From contig OY757921.1 of the NCBI GenBank assembly GCA_963585895.1, forward strand, positions 53,981,090 to 54,045,089: a DNA stretch of 64,000 nucleotides, written 5' to 3'. The stretch comes from Sepioteuthis lessoniana (Eukaryota > Mollusca > Cephalopoda > Myopsida > Loliginidae). The position numbers and the translations under genes are program-made. Shown in pieces: positions 54,056 to 64,000 of this stretch (position 1 is the stretch's first letter; every line of letters begins with the position of its first letter). Under the pieces are notes generated by a model, which did not search any database, was not told the DNA's origin, and saw only the letters and a list, made by a program, of their open reading frames with translations.

Positions 54056-54345
54056 ATTTTTATCATTAAGGATTTTCGGACTATTGTCTTCATCTTTATT
54101 GTTATTTCTACAACGTTTCAGCCGATATATCCTCCGGCCTTCTTCTGGTGTTTCTTGAACTCGGGAATCTTCACGGGACTTCGAACTACGTCCTTTATTG
54201 AATTCACGGGGGTTGATTCCGTTAGCCATAACCGGATACAAGCGTTAATTATTCCTGTAGTGTTGCTCGCCTGCAGTCAGGATTGAACCTGCAACCTTAA
54301 AATGATTGTGTCTTCAGAAGCTTAGGGAACCAACGCCTATAAACG
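54056..54345 (-). repeat. PLE-3 terminal repeat, left (inverted)
   Basis: Read minus, this ~280-bp unit matches 56,193-56,470 on the plus strand, so PLE-3 lies between inverted repeats. Landmarks: TATAGGCGTTGGTTCCCTAA, GGTTGCAGGTTCAATCCTGA (B-box-like), GGTTATGGCTAACGGAATCA and GAATTCAATAAAGGACGTAG. At 54,111-54,150 (minus) it carries CAGAAGA, a GGCCG...CGGCT stem and GAAAC, a hammerhead-like core with one change in CUGANGA. Terminal repeats in direct or inverted arrangement, with hammerhead motifs, are known for Penelope-like elements. Confidence 0.8.
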
Positions 54346-54362
54346 TTACGCTATGTGTCCTG
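54262..54362 (-). other. tRNA-like segment in the PLE-3 terminal repeat
   Basis: Read minus: CATAGCGTAACGTTTATAGG (A-box-like) and GGTTGCAGGTTCAATCCTGA (B-box match GGTTCAATCC) at tRNA-like spacing, starting with CAGCAGGACAC. It lies inside or at the edge of the inverted terminal repeat, so either a SINE head was captured or the repeat includes a pol III-type promoter. Confidence 0.5.
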
Positions 54363-54389
54363 CTGGACAATTCAGAGTGAATTTTTGGG

Positions 54390-56150
54390 ACTTATAAACT
54401 TAATGTTCTTAATTGACTAGGATTTCTACAATTAAGTATGATTTTTTTTACCTGTGCCATATCCGACTTTTCAATCTCCCCTCGTACTACTGCCTTCCAA
54501 TGTTCTTCTAGCCTTAATTTTAGTAGGCGACCTGTCTCACCTTTGTATATTTTACCACTACTGCATGGGATGGGTTGAACACAGTTCTTGATCATGTTGA
54601 ATTCCGTTGGTGGCTTGACTCGGAAGAGATATCTCCGGAGATTTGAAACACTTGTGAATACTGTTCTGATGCCATATGGACTACATATCTTTTGGGTCCT
54701 TTCGGCTAGTCCTTTGATTTAGGGCGTGTCTGTGGTGAGTTTTCGGGTATTGTCCTCTATCCTCCTATCTAGGTTTCTTGGAACCGATGTTATGTGCTCA
54801 GGGTAGTTGTTACGATGGAGGTTGTGTCTCAGACAAATCATTTCTTCATGATATGCTACTAATGGTTTTTGTTCGATGTTGTAAGCAACGGACTATTCCT
54901 TTCTTTACTGTATATGGATAATGGGAGTTTAAATTGAGGTACTGTCCGGTGAAAGTGGACTTACGGTACACAGATGACCTGAATCCTTGCTCGATGTGTG
55001 TTACTAATACATCGAGGAAGAGTAATTTGTTATCTTGCTCTTTCTCCATAGTGAACTGTATAGATGGTCAGATTGACTTCATATGATCAAGTAATATCTG
55101 AACATCTTCCTGATGAGGTCAGAGAATGAATGTGTTTCCTACGTACCTAAACCACATAGATGGCTTTAGTGATGAAGATTCTAATGCCATTTCTTTGAAG
55201 TATTCCATGTATATGTTAGCCAACATAGGTGACAAAGGTGAACCCATAGCCAGTCCTTCTTCTTGTCGGTATATATCAGATCCCATTCCGAAGTAGGTTG
55301 TCTCCACATAGAAAGTCAACATTTCCATGAGATACAAGTGCGTTCTTCCAGCAAGGGGTCTGCAGCCAGATTATCCCGTACTACAGCAAGTGTCTCATCA
55401 GTAGGTACCTTTGTAAACAGGCTTACTACATCCAAACTCGCCATCTGGTTAGAATGAATGGGGGCATCAGTGATTCTCTCCACAAAGTAGGCTGAGTTCT
55501 TAACATACGATGAGGACTTACCAGCTAGTGGGCTGATGATCTCCACAAGGAAGCCGCTCAATGGGTGATATGCTGAACCTCGGTTGCTGACAATGGATCT
55601 CAATGGAATACCATCCTTATGGATTTTTGGAAGGCCATATATGGGTGGTAGCTTAATGTAATGTTGAATTAGCTGTCTGTATTTTGTTTGTGGTATGAGA
55701 TCTTTATTCTTACCAAGGATCTGTGACAGTTTACTTCCCGTCTTCGGAATCGGGTCCTTCTTTACTTTACAATAGCCAACATTGCAAATTAAGTCTGCCA
55801 GTTTGTTGGAGTATTCCACCCTGTCGATTACCACGACAGCATTACCTTTGTCAGCAGGGAGTATTATGATACTCTTATCAGCCTCTAGCGATTTGAGAGC
55901 CTGTCTTTCCGTTTTTGAGATGTTTGGTTTCGGAGACTTTGATTTCTCAAGTGCTTGTCTCACTTTCCATCTTAGTTCATCAGCTCTTGCCTCGGGTATT
56001 TTTAAAGCTGCATTCTCGATTGGCACTATCAGATCTTAGTAATGAATTCACTTGATGTTAGTGGCGAAGTTGAGACCTTTGATTAGCACTGATTTTTCCA
56101 GACTTGTTAACTATCACTTATTGATGTTGACAATGGCTTCCACTGGTGAG
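54390..56150 (-). pseudogene. PLE-3: Penelope-like RT plus GIY-YIG
   Basis: A minus-strand Penelope-like element. The N-terminal region (VEAIVNINK, LIKGLNFATNIK) leads into the open frame 56,026-55,316: IIILPADKGNAVVVIDR, LPPIYGLPKIHKDGIPLRSI and MASLDVVSLFTKVPTDETL (first catalytic region). Frame 55,337-55,119 has EEGLAMGSPLSPMLANIYM and FRYVGNTFIL, where the Y-x-DD catalytic pair is replaced by GN. Frame 55,049-54,846 holds KLLFLDVLV and VYRKSTFTGQYLN. Frame 54,595-54,392 encodes a C-terminal GIY-YIG nuclease (PIPCSSGKIYKGETGRL; the usual IG is KG). RT is catalytically dead. The element is flanked by inverted repeats. Confidence 0.9.
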
Positions 56151-56192
56151 TAATGGGATCGGAACTTCATATTGATGGTTTTCATCTTCTAA

Positions 56193-56470
56193 ACGGTTAT
56201 AGGCGTTGATTCCCTAAGCTTCTAAAAAGACAATCATCTGGAGGTTGCAGGTTCAATCCTGACTGCAGGCGAGCAACAATATAGGAAAAATTAACGCTTG
56301 TACCCGGTTATGGCTAACGGAATCAGAACAGGCGGCCCCCTTGTGAATTCAATAAAGGACGTAGTTCGAAGTCCCGTGAAGGTGTCCGGAGGACACATCG
56401 ACCGAAACGTAGTAGAAATAACAATAAAAAATGAAGACAGTAGTCCTAAAACCTTTAATGATAAAAATCA
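56193..56470 (+). repeat. PLE-3 terminal repeat, right (inverted)
   Basis: Plus-strand copy of the left repeat: TATAGGCGTTGATTCCCTAA, GGTTGCAGGTTCAATCCTGA, GGTTATGGCTAACGGAATCA, AATTCAATAAAGGACGTAG, CGAAACGTAGTAGAAATAAC. In this copy the segment matching CAGAAGA is lost, and a different hairpin (GTGTCC-GGA-GGACAC) precedes CGAAACG. Confidence 0.8.
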
Positions 56471-56480
56471 ACAAGTTTCG

Positions 56481-56740
56481 CTCAGAAATTTAGCCAATTA
56501 AATCCGATATTCGATAAATTCTGACATTGGAACAAGTTTCTGCTTTCGATCGTTTTCGATCGTTCAACCAAAGAAACTGCATGGATCTCTACTTTGATAC
56601 AGGATCCATCGTTATAAAAATTATGAGAAAAAAATGAAATTTGAAGAATCTAATATTGAAACAATATCCATTCAGCTATGTGGTTATCAACCCATTTTTG
56701 ATTATTTGAGTGACTTACCACAGGAACTTTACAGTTATAT
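56481..56740. other. AT-rich spacer, nothing recognised
   Basis: Nothing supported except a tandem CGATCGTTTT unit near 56,549-56,566. Confidence 0.5.
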
Positions 56741-56742
56741 CA

Positions 56743-56812
56743 ATAGTTATTATTATTATTATTATCATTTCTATTTTTGTCGTTATTGTTATTATTATTA
56801 TTATTATTTACT
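56743..56812. repeat. (TTA)n microsatellite
   Basis: Two TTA-repeat stretches bordering the 3' side of the next R4/Dong-like copy; on its strand this is a TAA repeat. Confidence 0.88.
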
Positions 56813-56824
56813 CCTTTAGAGGTT

Positions 56825-57960
56825 TTCAGATCTGCGTTATTATTTACTCCTTTCACATCAATATTAGCTGATGGTTTTTCACTGGAGTTTGAGTGACAGC
56901 AAGTCTCCTCAAGTCTCCAAGACTCTTCTCAGTATTCTGGCTGTTCTCAGTAATACTTTCATTTGGATAGTCTCTACCCGTCCGCCAACTTGCAATTCCT
57001 ACAAGCTTTTTAATAATCCTTTAGTTATCGTGCCAAAAGCACCAATCACAATTGGTACAATCGTCACTTTCATGTTCAAGAGCTTTTTCAAATCTCTAGC
57101 AAGCTCGAGGTACTTATCCTTCTTTTCACATTCTTTCAGTTTTATTCTGTGGTCAGCTGGGACTGCAAAGTCGACAATTTTGCAAATTCTCTTTTTTTTT
57201 TTTTTTTTTTTTTTTTGATTATTATAAGGTCTGGTCTTTTGGCCGAGATTAGGGGTTCCGTGTGTATGTAAAACTCCCATAGGAGTTTATGTGTGTTATT
57301 TTCTAGGACAGGTGCTGGATTGTGCATATACCATTTGTTAGTGTGATCGAATTTAAATTTCTTGTGCATTTCCCAGTGGATCACCTTGCCGACCCAGTCG
57401 TATCTCCCCTTATACTTCTTCTGTGCCAATTTGCTGCATTCGCTTATTATGTGATTGATCGTTTCCTCTTTGTCACCGCATAGTCTACATTTGCTATTTT
57501 GTTGAGTCTTGTCTATTCTCGCTTTGATATCATTGGTTCTTATGGCGTTGTCCCGTGCTGCTATTAGGAAATATTCTGTTTCTTTCTTAAGGTTTCCTTT
57601 TCTTTGCCAGGTCCAGGTTTTCTCGTGTGAGATGGTATTTATTAGTCGTTTAAAGCGGCCATTTGTTTTTTCCCCATTTTCCTAGTAATTGTCATTCTAT
57701 CGTCTATCGTGTTGCTGGTATCGTTTCTGATGGCTGTAATCATTCCTCGTTCGTGTTCTTCTATGTAGTCTTCCAGCCGTTGTATCGATGCGTCAGCGCT
57801 GTCTTCGATGCTGGCAAGTCCTCTTTTCTAGATACGTATAGTCTGTCAACATCATCTCTGGGATATAGTGCCTTATGCATAGTCATTAGTTTTCTTGTTC
57901 TTTAATTCATTTGTTTAAATTCATCTCTCGTCTACTTGATTATTTCTTGCAAGTTTTTTT
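56825..57960 (-). pseudogene. R4/Dong-like LINE: finger plus restriction-like endonuclease
   Basis: The best-preserved C-terminal copy of this family, minus strand. It reads ISHEKTWTWQRKGNLKKETE, then an intact Cys/His finger CRLCGDKEETINHIISEC (C-x2-C-x8-H-x4-C, about 57,436-57,490). YKGRYDWVGKVIHWEMHKKF and KRPDLIIIKKKK (RPD motif, about 57,220-57,250) follow. After an A-run frameshift come CKIVDFAVPADHRIKLKECE (catalytic Asp region) and KVTIVPIVIGAFGTITKGLL. The RPD...D arrangement is the PD-(D/E)xK-like nuclease of R2-superfamily LINEs. The upstream RT C-terminus (to 57,960) is broken. Only the A-run frameshift near 57,190-57,217 interrupts the nuclease. Confidence 0.87.
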
Positions 57961-57964
57961 CCTC

Positions 57965-58380
57965 ACCAATCATTGGTTCATTGAATTCTGAGTGACAACA
58001 AATTTCCGTAGGTTTCCAGGACTCAAGTATTCAAGCTGATTTTAACAGTGCTGCACTATCTCTTATTCTATTCTTCCTCTGATCTTCAGTTCCACTTGTC
58101 TCTTTTCCAGATAATAATGTCACAAACCTTTTTTAATAATAAAATAGGAGAATATTAAAAGAGGATAAAAACTTCTGACTCAGAGTTTCTGTTTAGCTAG
58201 TATTCGACAGGTCTGATTTCGGTTACATTCTACAAATCAAATATGTACTCTTTTTGAGTCACGTGAATATTTTGTTATTAATATGATTGAAACTGGGACC
58301 AAATGACAAAGCAAATATTAATTTTCATGGCAGCAATTAGCTACCAACTCCTATCTTTTATTTCGTAAATTATTGAGATC
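57965..58380. other. AT-rich segment, possible faint R4-like tail
   Basis: A stretch near 57,985-58,130 has weak similarity to the family's 3' end (GAGTGACAACAAATTTCC) but is too diverged to claim firmly. Confidence 0.35.
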
Positions 58381-58381
58381 C

Positions 58382-58383
<2 letters not shown>

Positions 58384-58444
<61 letters not shown>
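58384..58444. repeat. (TA)n(TG)n microsatellite
   Basis: (TA)n to about 58,432 followed by (TG)n. Confidence 0.92.
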
Positions 58445-58531
58445 AGTGCGTGAAATCTGTTCAAAAATATCAAAACTGAATTTGTATTTACTACGACAGA
58501 AATAAATAAAGAAAGGAAAAATACTTTTTAC

Positions 58532-58602
58532 CAAGTATAAAAACATTTATCCCAGACTTTTGTATAAAAACAAGTATAAAAACATTTATCCCAGACTTTT
58601 GT
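58532..58602. repeat. Short tandem duplication (32 bp)
   Basis: CAAGTATAAAAACATTTATC plus CCAGACTTTTGT occurs at 58,532-58,563 and again at 58,571-58,602, separated by ATAAAAA. Confidence 0.9.
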
Positions 58603-58609
58603 GCTGTCG

Positions 58610-59790
58610 TATATTTCTAAAGTCTTCCAAATCTTCAAATCTTATTCTTGCGATGAACTTTCAGATTAGAAAAAAAGGGAAAATGTCGCACAGAACTTGA
58701 TCTGGTGAGTATGTCGTTTACTACACTAATACAATCCTGTGTTTTGTCTAAGACTGATCATCAAAACGACGACTGTCCAAACATCGAGACATCATTTTAT
58801 CATAAGAATTTCTTTGTGCATTAGTGTTCATTGATATTAGAAATTTGAAATTTAAAAAAAATATATATATACTCTCGATAATTTTGTACTATAACTCACA
58901 TATGCACATAGAAATATTCAAAGATATATACGTATGTAATTAAACAATATTTTCTATGAATTTGCACACGATATTATGTAGATTTTACAAAGCTCGAAAA
59001 TAATGACAGTCTGTTGTTATATTCACCGCATTTTATATATAAATCAACCTCACTTAAACAGATTCTTGATTATTGTCATAAGAATCGTAAATGCGTTATA
59101 TGACCTATAATCTAAGAAAATTAGAAAAAGATTGGTAGAAGACTATATTATTCTACGTTAAAATAAATTTTGCCTGGTTATGATGAAGCAAAAACTAAAT
59201 AAAATTTGGTATTCTAATTTTTCAGTATTTGTTTGGAGCTAATTTGTCAATTTTTTCAACTACAATGATTACAATGTGTGATGTATATTTTATTAATAAC
59301 TTATAGATTTGATGGGTTTCTACATCATTTTTTAGACATTAACTTTAACATCAAATATACTTATTTGCAGAACTCTTAAATTAAGTTGTTTTGGAGTTCT
59401 AGTGTATATTTATCTTCTCAAGGCTGTTTTGACATCCCAACTTGATCGAGCTGAGCGTGCCAATAACAACAATTACTGTACTCTTCTTTGTGTTTTCCAG
59501 TTTTTTGCATGTCAATCACGGTATCGTTATAATTGGATTAAACATTGTAAATAAAGAACAGAAAAGCAGATTTTTTAAATTGCATACACTGGAGAATAAT
59601 CGATTCAAAATACTAGGGTAACGGGATATTTTTTTATTACAGAGAAAGAATGAAGGTTTTGTATAGATACATTGGGGGTCGATTTTTTTTGTTAAAATGA
59701 CAAGAATGATATTATGAAGATACTTGAGTAAAGAAGAATAATTGCTTTAACTTAGCAATCTAACAATAAAAGTATTTATTATTACTTAAT
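58610..59790. other. AT-rich segment, nothing recognised
   Basis: No supported feature. Confidence 0.5.
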
Positions 59791-59794
59791 CCTT

Positions 59795-61712
59795 TTCGAC
59801 TATTTTACACCAATGTTGCCCGATGGTTTCTCCCTGGAGTTTGGATGACAGCAAGTCTCCCCAAGTCTACAGGATTCTTCCTTGAATTCTTGCTGATCTT
59901 AACAATGCAGAAGTTTGGATGGTTTCCAGTCGTCCTCTTATTTCCAAGTACTCCAGTCCTTTTACCAGTGTTTTGGTGACTGTTCCAAGAGCAACAATTA
60001 CAATTGGTATCACCGTCACTTCCATGTTCCATAATTTTTTTTAATTCTCTATCAAGATCCTGGTACTTATCTTTCTTTTCCCTTTCTTTCAGTTTTACTA
60101 TGTGGTCATCCGGGACAGCAAGTCTTCAATTCAGCAGGTTCTCTTTCTTTTGTTGATAATTATAATGTCTGGTCGTTTGTACCTCAAAAGGCCAGAGGAG
60201 TTTGTGAGTCTTGCTCTCCAGAACGGATTCTGGTTTGTGCATATACAATTTGTTCATTTGGTCAAATTTATATTTCTTGCACAGTTCCCAGTGGATCACC
60301 TTGCAAAACCTGTCGTGTCTAGTCTTATACCCTTTCTATGCTTGTTTGCTACATTCACTTATTATATGATTATTCGTTTCGTCTCTATCACCACATAATC
60401 TACGTCTGCTGTTTTGTTGCGTCTTGTCTATTCTTGCTTTTATATGATTGATCCTGATAGCGTTTTTTGAGTTGCTATTAGATGAGATTCAGTTTCTCTA
60501 AGGTTTCCCGTTTTAAGCTACGTCCACATTTTCTCTTGAGATTTCGCTTGGTATTTGCTTGAAATGTTGATATAGTTGTTTTTCCATTTTTGTTTTGTAG
60601 TTATTTTCGTTTTGCTGATGCTTGTGTCGTCTGTATTGTTTCTAGTTGCTGTAATCAATCTTCCTCTGCATTTTTTAATGTAATCTTGTAGTCATTGTAT
60701 CGATATTTTCTGTCAATGTTATCCCTGGCATATAAGGTCTTATGTATCGTCATTAGTTTTCTCTTTCTCTGGCCCCATTTGTTTAAGTTCTTTTCTAGTA
60801 CACTTCAAAAATGGTATCTCACGAGGGGGGTGCAGCCCAAGTATTTGACCCCTTTTATAAGGTTCCTACTATATAGTTTGTTTTCGAGGAGCTATCTCGT
60901 TCTCATGAGATACTCTTTCTTAATTTTTTTCTTTTGTATTTGTAAGTTCCCTTTTCTCTGAGTGTTCTAATTTTTTATTATTATTTTATTTCTCTGAGCA
61001 TTCTAATTTTTTATTATTTTGGTTCCATTCCTTCAGTCATGTGTCGTTTACCGCTTTTCATGAATAGCAGGGCTCATCTTTATAGGCCAAATTCCATCCA
61101 TATGTCTTGACTGTGTATTCTCACAGTTTGTATTATGGTTTTCTAAACTCTTTCGCTTTTGGCTAACTGTTAAGGTAAATAGCATTATTGCGATGTAATA
61201 TTGATAGCGCATCTCCCAGGAAGATCCCACTTTGGATATTCCCCTCAGCTAAACTTTTTTTCCGCCTGCTGTCAGTTCTACTCTCCAGGTTTCCAGGTTT
61301 TTCTCGATAAATTTAATGACTTTGTTGAATATTTTGTACATTGTACATTTTGTACATTTTTAAACAGTATATCTTCCAGCTCTGTGGTATCATGCCGTTA
61401 GCTTTTTTGTAGTCAATTCACGCAATACTACATTTTTCCTTCTCGCTTTACTTATGCTTAGGATGTGTTGGACAATATATTGTCGTTCTCCTGTCCCTCT
61501 TGTTCCCTTGCAGCACCCTTTCTGTTCCTCGGAGAACAGCCAGCAGCTTGTTAACGAATCGTGCCGTTAGTATTTTCCACATCATCGATAGGCACATTAT
61601 GGGTCCTGAGCTGTTGAGGGTGGTTCTTTTTGGGGCGGTCTTTCCCTTGGTCATCCATTCAGGTATATATGCTTCTTGTAGATATCTGAAACTTGTGTGG
61701 AAAACTTGCAAT
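59795..61712 (-). pseudogene. R4/Dong-like LINE, longest copy (RT to 3' end)
   Basis: Minus strand. The frame 61,711-61,448 holds the RT fingers region (AYIPEWMTKGKTA, SSGPIMCLSMMWKILTARFV). RT palm pieces lie near 61,200-61,300 (GRQHC-like and ESWRVELTAGGK-like). The RT C-terminal zone with HKTLYARD-like sequence is near 60,720-60,755 and the finger zone near 60,385-60,440. The endonuclease-to-tail region is at 59,990-60,180 and the conserved 3' end at 59,805-59,900. All frames carry many stops. It starts next to an AATAATAATGATAATAAT run at 61,714-61,731. Confidence 0.78.
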
Positions 61713-61744
61713 TACAATAATAATGATAATAATATTCACTGGTA

Positions 61745-62255
61745 ATTGTGCAAGGAATTGAAATTTGACCATACAAAAGTTTTGTATATGCACAAACCAA
61801 AATACGTCTTTAAGAATGAGATGCTCAAAATTCTCTGTGAATTTGAGATATAAATTGATCACCTAATCTCAGTCAGACGACTAGACCTAGTGATTGTCAC
61901 CGAATGGTAGACTTAGCCATCGCGGTGTACCACAGAGTGAAAATCAAAGAAAGCGAAAAGAGAGAGATGTACCTAGACCTTGCCAGAAAACTAAAAAATG
62001 CATGGAACATTAAGGTGGTGGTGATACCACTTGTAATAAGTACGCTCAGAACAATCTCCAAAGGCTTGCTAAAAGGATTGGAAAACTTAGAAATCAGAGG
62101 TCATGTAGATATCATATACTATTAAAATTAGCCAGAATACTGAGAATACTGGAGACTTGAGGGGATTTGCTGTCATTAGAAATCCAGTTAAAGACCATCA
62201 GCTAAAGTTGGTATGAAAAACTCTCTTGGAGTAACATAATAATAATAATAATAAT
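61745..62255 (+). pseudogene. R4/Dong-like endonuclease fragment (plus, copy i)
   Basis: A plus-strand copy placed head to head with the previous minus copy. An open frame at 61,904-62,125 encodes MVDLAIAVYHRVKIKESE, the segment with the catalytic Asp, then DLARKLKNAWNIKVVVIPLV and ISKGLLKGLENLEIRGHVDI. The RPD segment upstream is degraded (RRLDLVIVT). The conserved 3' end (CCATCAGCTAAAGTTGGTAT) is followed by GTAACATAATAATAATAATA. Confidence 0.82.
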
Positions 62256-62535
62256 CATAAACAAAAAAGCTATGGAACATGAGAGTAACGGTGATACCAG
62301 TTGTCATTGGTGCACTCGAAACAATTCCAAAAAGCTTGGTAAAGGGGCTATTATAGTTGGAAATCCGAGGACGATTAAAAACCATTCAACGACATTACTG
62401 AAATCAGTGAGAAAACTGAGAAGAGCCCTGGAGAGTTGAGAAGACTTGATGTCAGTCAGACTCCAATGAAAGACCCTCAGCTAACAATGAAGTGAAAAAT
62501 TTTCAAGTAGTAATAATAATAATAATAATCATTAA
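62256..62535 (+). mobile_element. R4/Dong-like LINE 3' fragment (plus, copy j)
   Basis: Directly downstream of copy i in the same orientation: KKAMEHESNGDTSCHWCTRN-type sequence (frame-shifted WNMRVTVIPVVIGALETI), GLLLEIRG-like remnant, then the family 3' end (AAAGACCCTCAGCTAACAAT) and TAATAATAATAATAATAATC. Confidence 0.75.
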
Positions 62536-62539
62536 AATT

Positions 62540-63530
62540 TCAAATAATTTTTTCCTTTGATCCTCAGTGATTATAACAAGATACCACAAATATTTAGAAA
62601 TGAGTGAACTCGATCAGGGCTCTTTAAGGGTTATCTATGAGTAATCAATCTTAGTTCATTCATATTTTAATTTCAGATAATATTTTATATATATAATTTT
62701 ACATATTATATTCTTTATAGTATTTTAGTAATGCAAGTAAAGTATTAAATCAGCTACATAATCTATTGAGTGTAAATTAAATCTTTACTAGTTTTTTTTA
62801 AAGAAACACTGTCTCATGCTAGTTAAAGTAAAACTTAAACATTCTTTGTTAATCTTAAGATAACACGCCAGTTTTTCAGCATTACACGTAACACAGAAAA
62901 TCTGAGGGTGAATATTAGAGATCTTTTATTGCAAAAGACACTGTTCAATCCAGCTGGTTTTAAAACTCAGGATTACTGGTGATAATTTTAAACAATATAA
63001 GACGGATATGATTTTTCATGCTTTTCGAAGCAATTTCATCTATGTCGTCTTACAACGTACGGTATTAAAATTGGTTGAAAATTCCTGAATGATAGTTGTA
63101 TCAATTATTTCTTATCTCTGCTCTAGTAGGATTTTCAAAATTGCAGAACTATATATATCACCTAAATCTTCAAAATTTCTTTCCTAAGAGTTATGTCCTT
63201 TTCACTATTTACAATCATTTTATGCTTTCTTATATTAACATGAAAATTACAAAATAATGCTATTTTCTTCGGGTTCGTGCTATATGCTCTAGCCGTCCTT
63301 ATCCCTACTAATATTTTCTATTTCATATTTTCCCGTCAAATCTCTTCGAAACTTGACTTTCTTGACTCTATCTACTAATCCTATTTCATTTCATTGGGTT
63401 TGATTAATTACACTTTCCTCTTCTTCATCTTTTTGTTTCTTTGGAAATTTCAGTTTTTATCATTCATTATTTATTATTTTATTCTTTTTAACACAAACTG
63501 TAACTATTGTCTTCAATGAGACACTGAAGG
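62540..63530. other. AT-rich segment, nothing recognised
   Basis: No supported feature. Confidence 0.5.
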
Positions 63531-63539
63531 TTTTTTTTC

Positions 63540-63805
63540 TGCTATCTAGTATTTTGACCACTCAGTGGTCTGGACAGAATCAATTATCCCTTGGATCGCT
63601 GTTTCCCTTAGTCTTTTCCCAGTTTTTTTTCCTCCAGGACTCCAACTGTGATTGATATCACGGTAATATTTATGTTCCATAGAATTTTCAGCTCTCTTGC
63701 AAGGTCCGGATATTTATCCAGTTATTTTCTGTTTTGCCTTTAATCTTAATCTGTGATCTGATGAATCGAAAGATTCTGCTAGTTATTTTCTTCTTATTAA
63801 ATATG
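63540..63805 (-). mobile_element. Diverged REL-LINE fragment (minus)
   Basis: Read minus, SRIFRFIRSQIKIKGKTEN (about 63,720-63,790), then KYPDLARELKILWNINIT-like sequence (about 63,670-63,710) follow the order of the nuclease and tail blocks of the other copies. Strongly degraded; similar in age to the fragment at 45.4-45.8 kb. Confidence 0.5.
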
Positions 63806-63809
63806 TTGT

Positions 63810-64000
63810 CACGTGATGGCTCACGGAGACGAGGAGGTGGGAATGATACTCTCCCCCCGTTGAACTAAAATTATCTAGCAGTCAAAAAGTGACCGTTAGA
63901 AATGAATGTGGGTCACACAGATGTTCGCACCTAAGTGACCTTGGGTCGCCGGACATCGGAAGGGGAAGGAGAAAATGAAGCCAAATGATTGGTGGGGGGA
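63810..64000. other. GC-richer window end, unassigned
   Basis: Begins TGTTGTCACGTGATGGCTCA and is GC-richer than its surroundings, with purine-rich ends. An LTR start is possible, but the window ends before it can be checked. Confidence 0.3.

Noticed and set aside
63810-64000. LTR of a further retrotransposon
   Set aside because: The TGTTGTCACGTGATGG start is suggestive, but there is no second copy or polypurine tract in the window to support it.

Overview
The window looks like transposon-packed intergenic DNA from an animal, most likely a cephalopod such as an octopus. It is AT-rich, with long (TA)n, (CA)n, (GA)n and (TAA)n microsatellites and tRNA-derived SINEs. The retroelement protein families read here resemble those I know from octopus genomes. 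The species is an inference from remembered protein families, not from a search. No complete host gene is visible. The only candidate for host coding sequence is one unidentified exon-like open frame at 35,594-36,000 (minus).

Layout. 1-8.5 kb: AT-rich sequence with a tRNA-derived SINE at 3.0 kb (minus) and another at 5.9-6.1 kb (plus), two decayed Tc1/mariner-type transposases (4.1-5.1 and 7.6-8.0 kb) and a near-perfect 276-bp tandem duplication. 8.6-10.7 kb: Penelope-like element 1 (PLE-1, plus). 11.8-14.3 kb: divergent direct repeats, a decayed RTE-type LINE, and three head-to-tail 3' ends of a LINE with a restriction-like endonuclease (called R4/Dong-like here). 15.1-29.1 kb: one Gypsy-type LTR retrotransposon (minus) whose 5' LTR was split by two head-to-tail copies of an L1/Tx1-like LINE at the same target site. 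29.4-30.5 kb: SINE-tail sequence, a degenerate minisatellite and a dispersed repeat. 30.5-32.6 kb: PLE-2 (minus). 33.2-35.0 kb: a badly decayed LTR-retrotransposon pol gene (minus) with reverse transcriptase (RT), RNase H and integrase. 36.1-36.8 kb: a large inverted repeat made of MITE-like units around (TA)n. 37-41 kb: microsatellite-rich, no gene. 41.6-47.1 kb: a cluster of R4/Dong-like fragments (minus). 48.6-50.5 kb: a 5'-truncated RTE-type LINE with a fully open 618-codon frame, the best-preserved gene in the window; a 3' fragment of the same family lies at 52.1-52.4 kb. 54.1-56.5 kb: PLE-3 (minus) between inverted ~280-bp repeats that carry a tRNA-like segment and, in one copy, a degenerate hammerhead-ribozyme-like core. 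56.8-63.8 kb: more R4/Dong-like copies in both orientations.

How the parts relate. Nothing forms an operon or pathway; the window is a record of successive insertions. Two patterns stand out. First, R4/Dong-like copies repeatedly abut (TAA)n runs and sit in head-to-tail series, which fits the known TAA-repeat target preference of Dong-type elements. Second, two L1/Tx1-like LINEs lie back to back inside one LTR with recoverable target-site duplications, so the insertion order can be read. Apart from the RTE frame, every element is broken by stops, frameshifts, deletions or lost catalytic residues.
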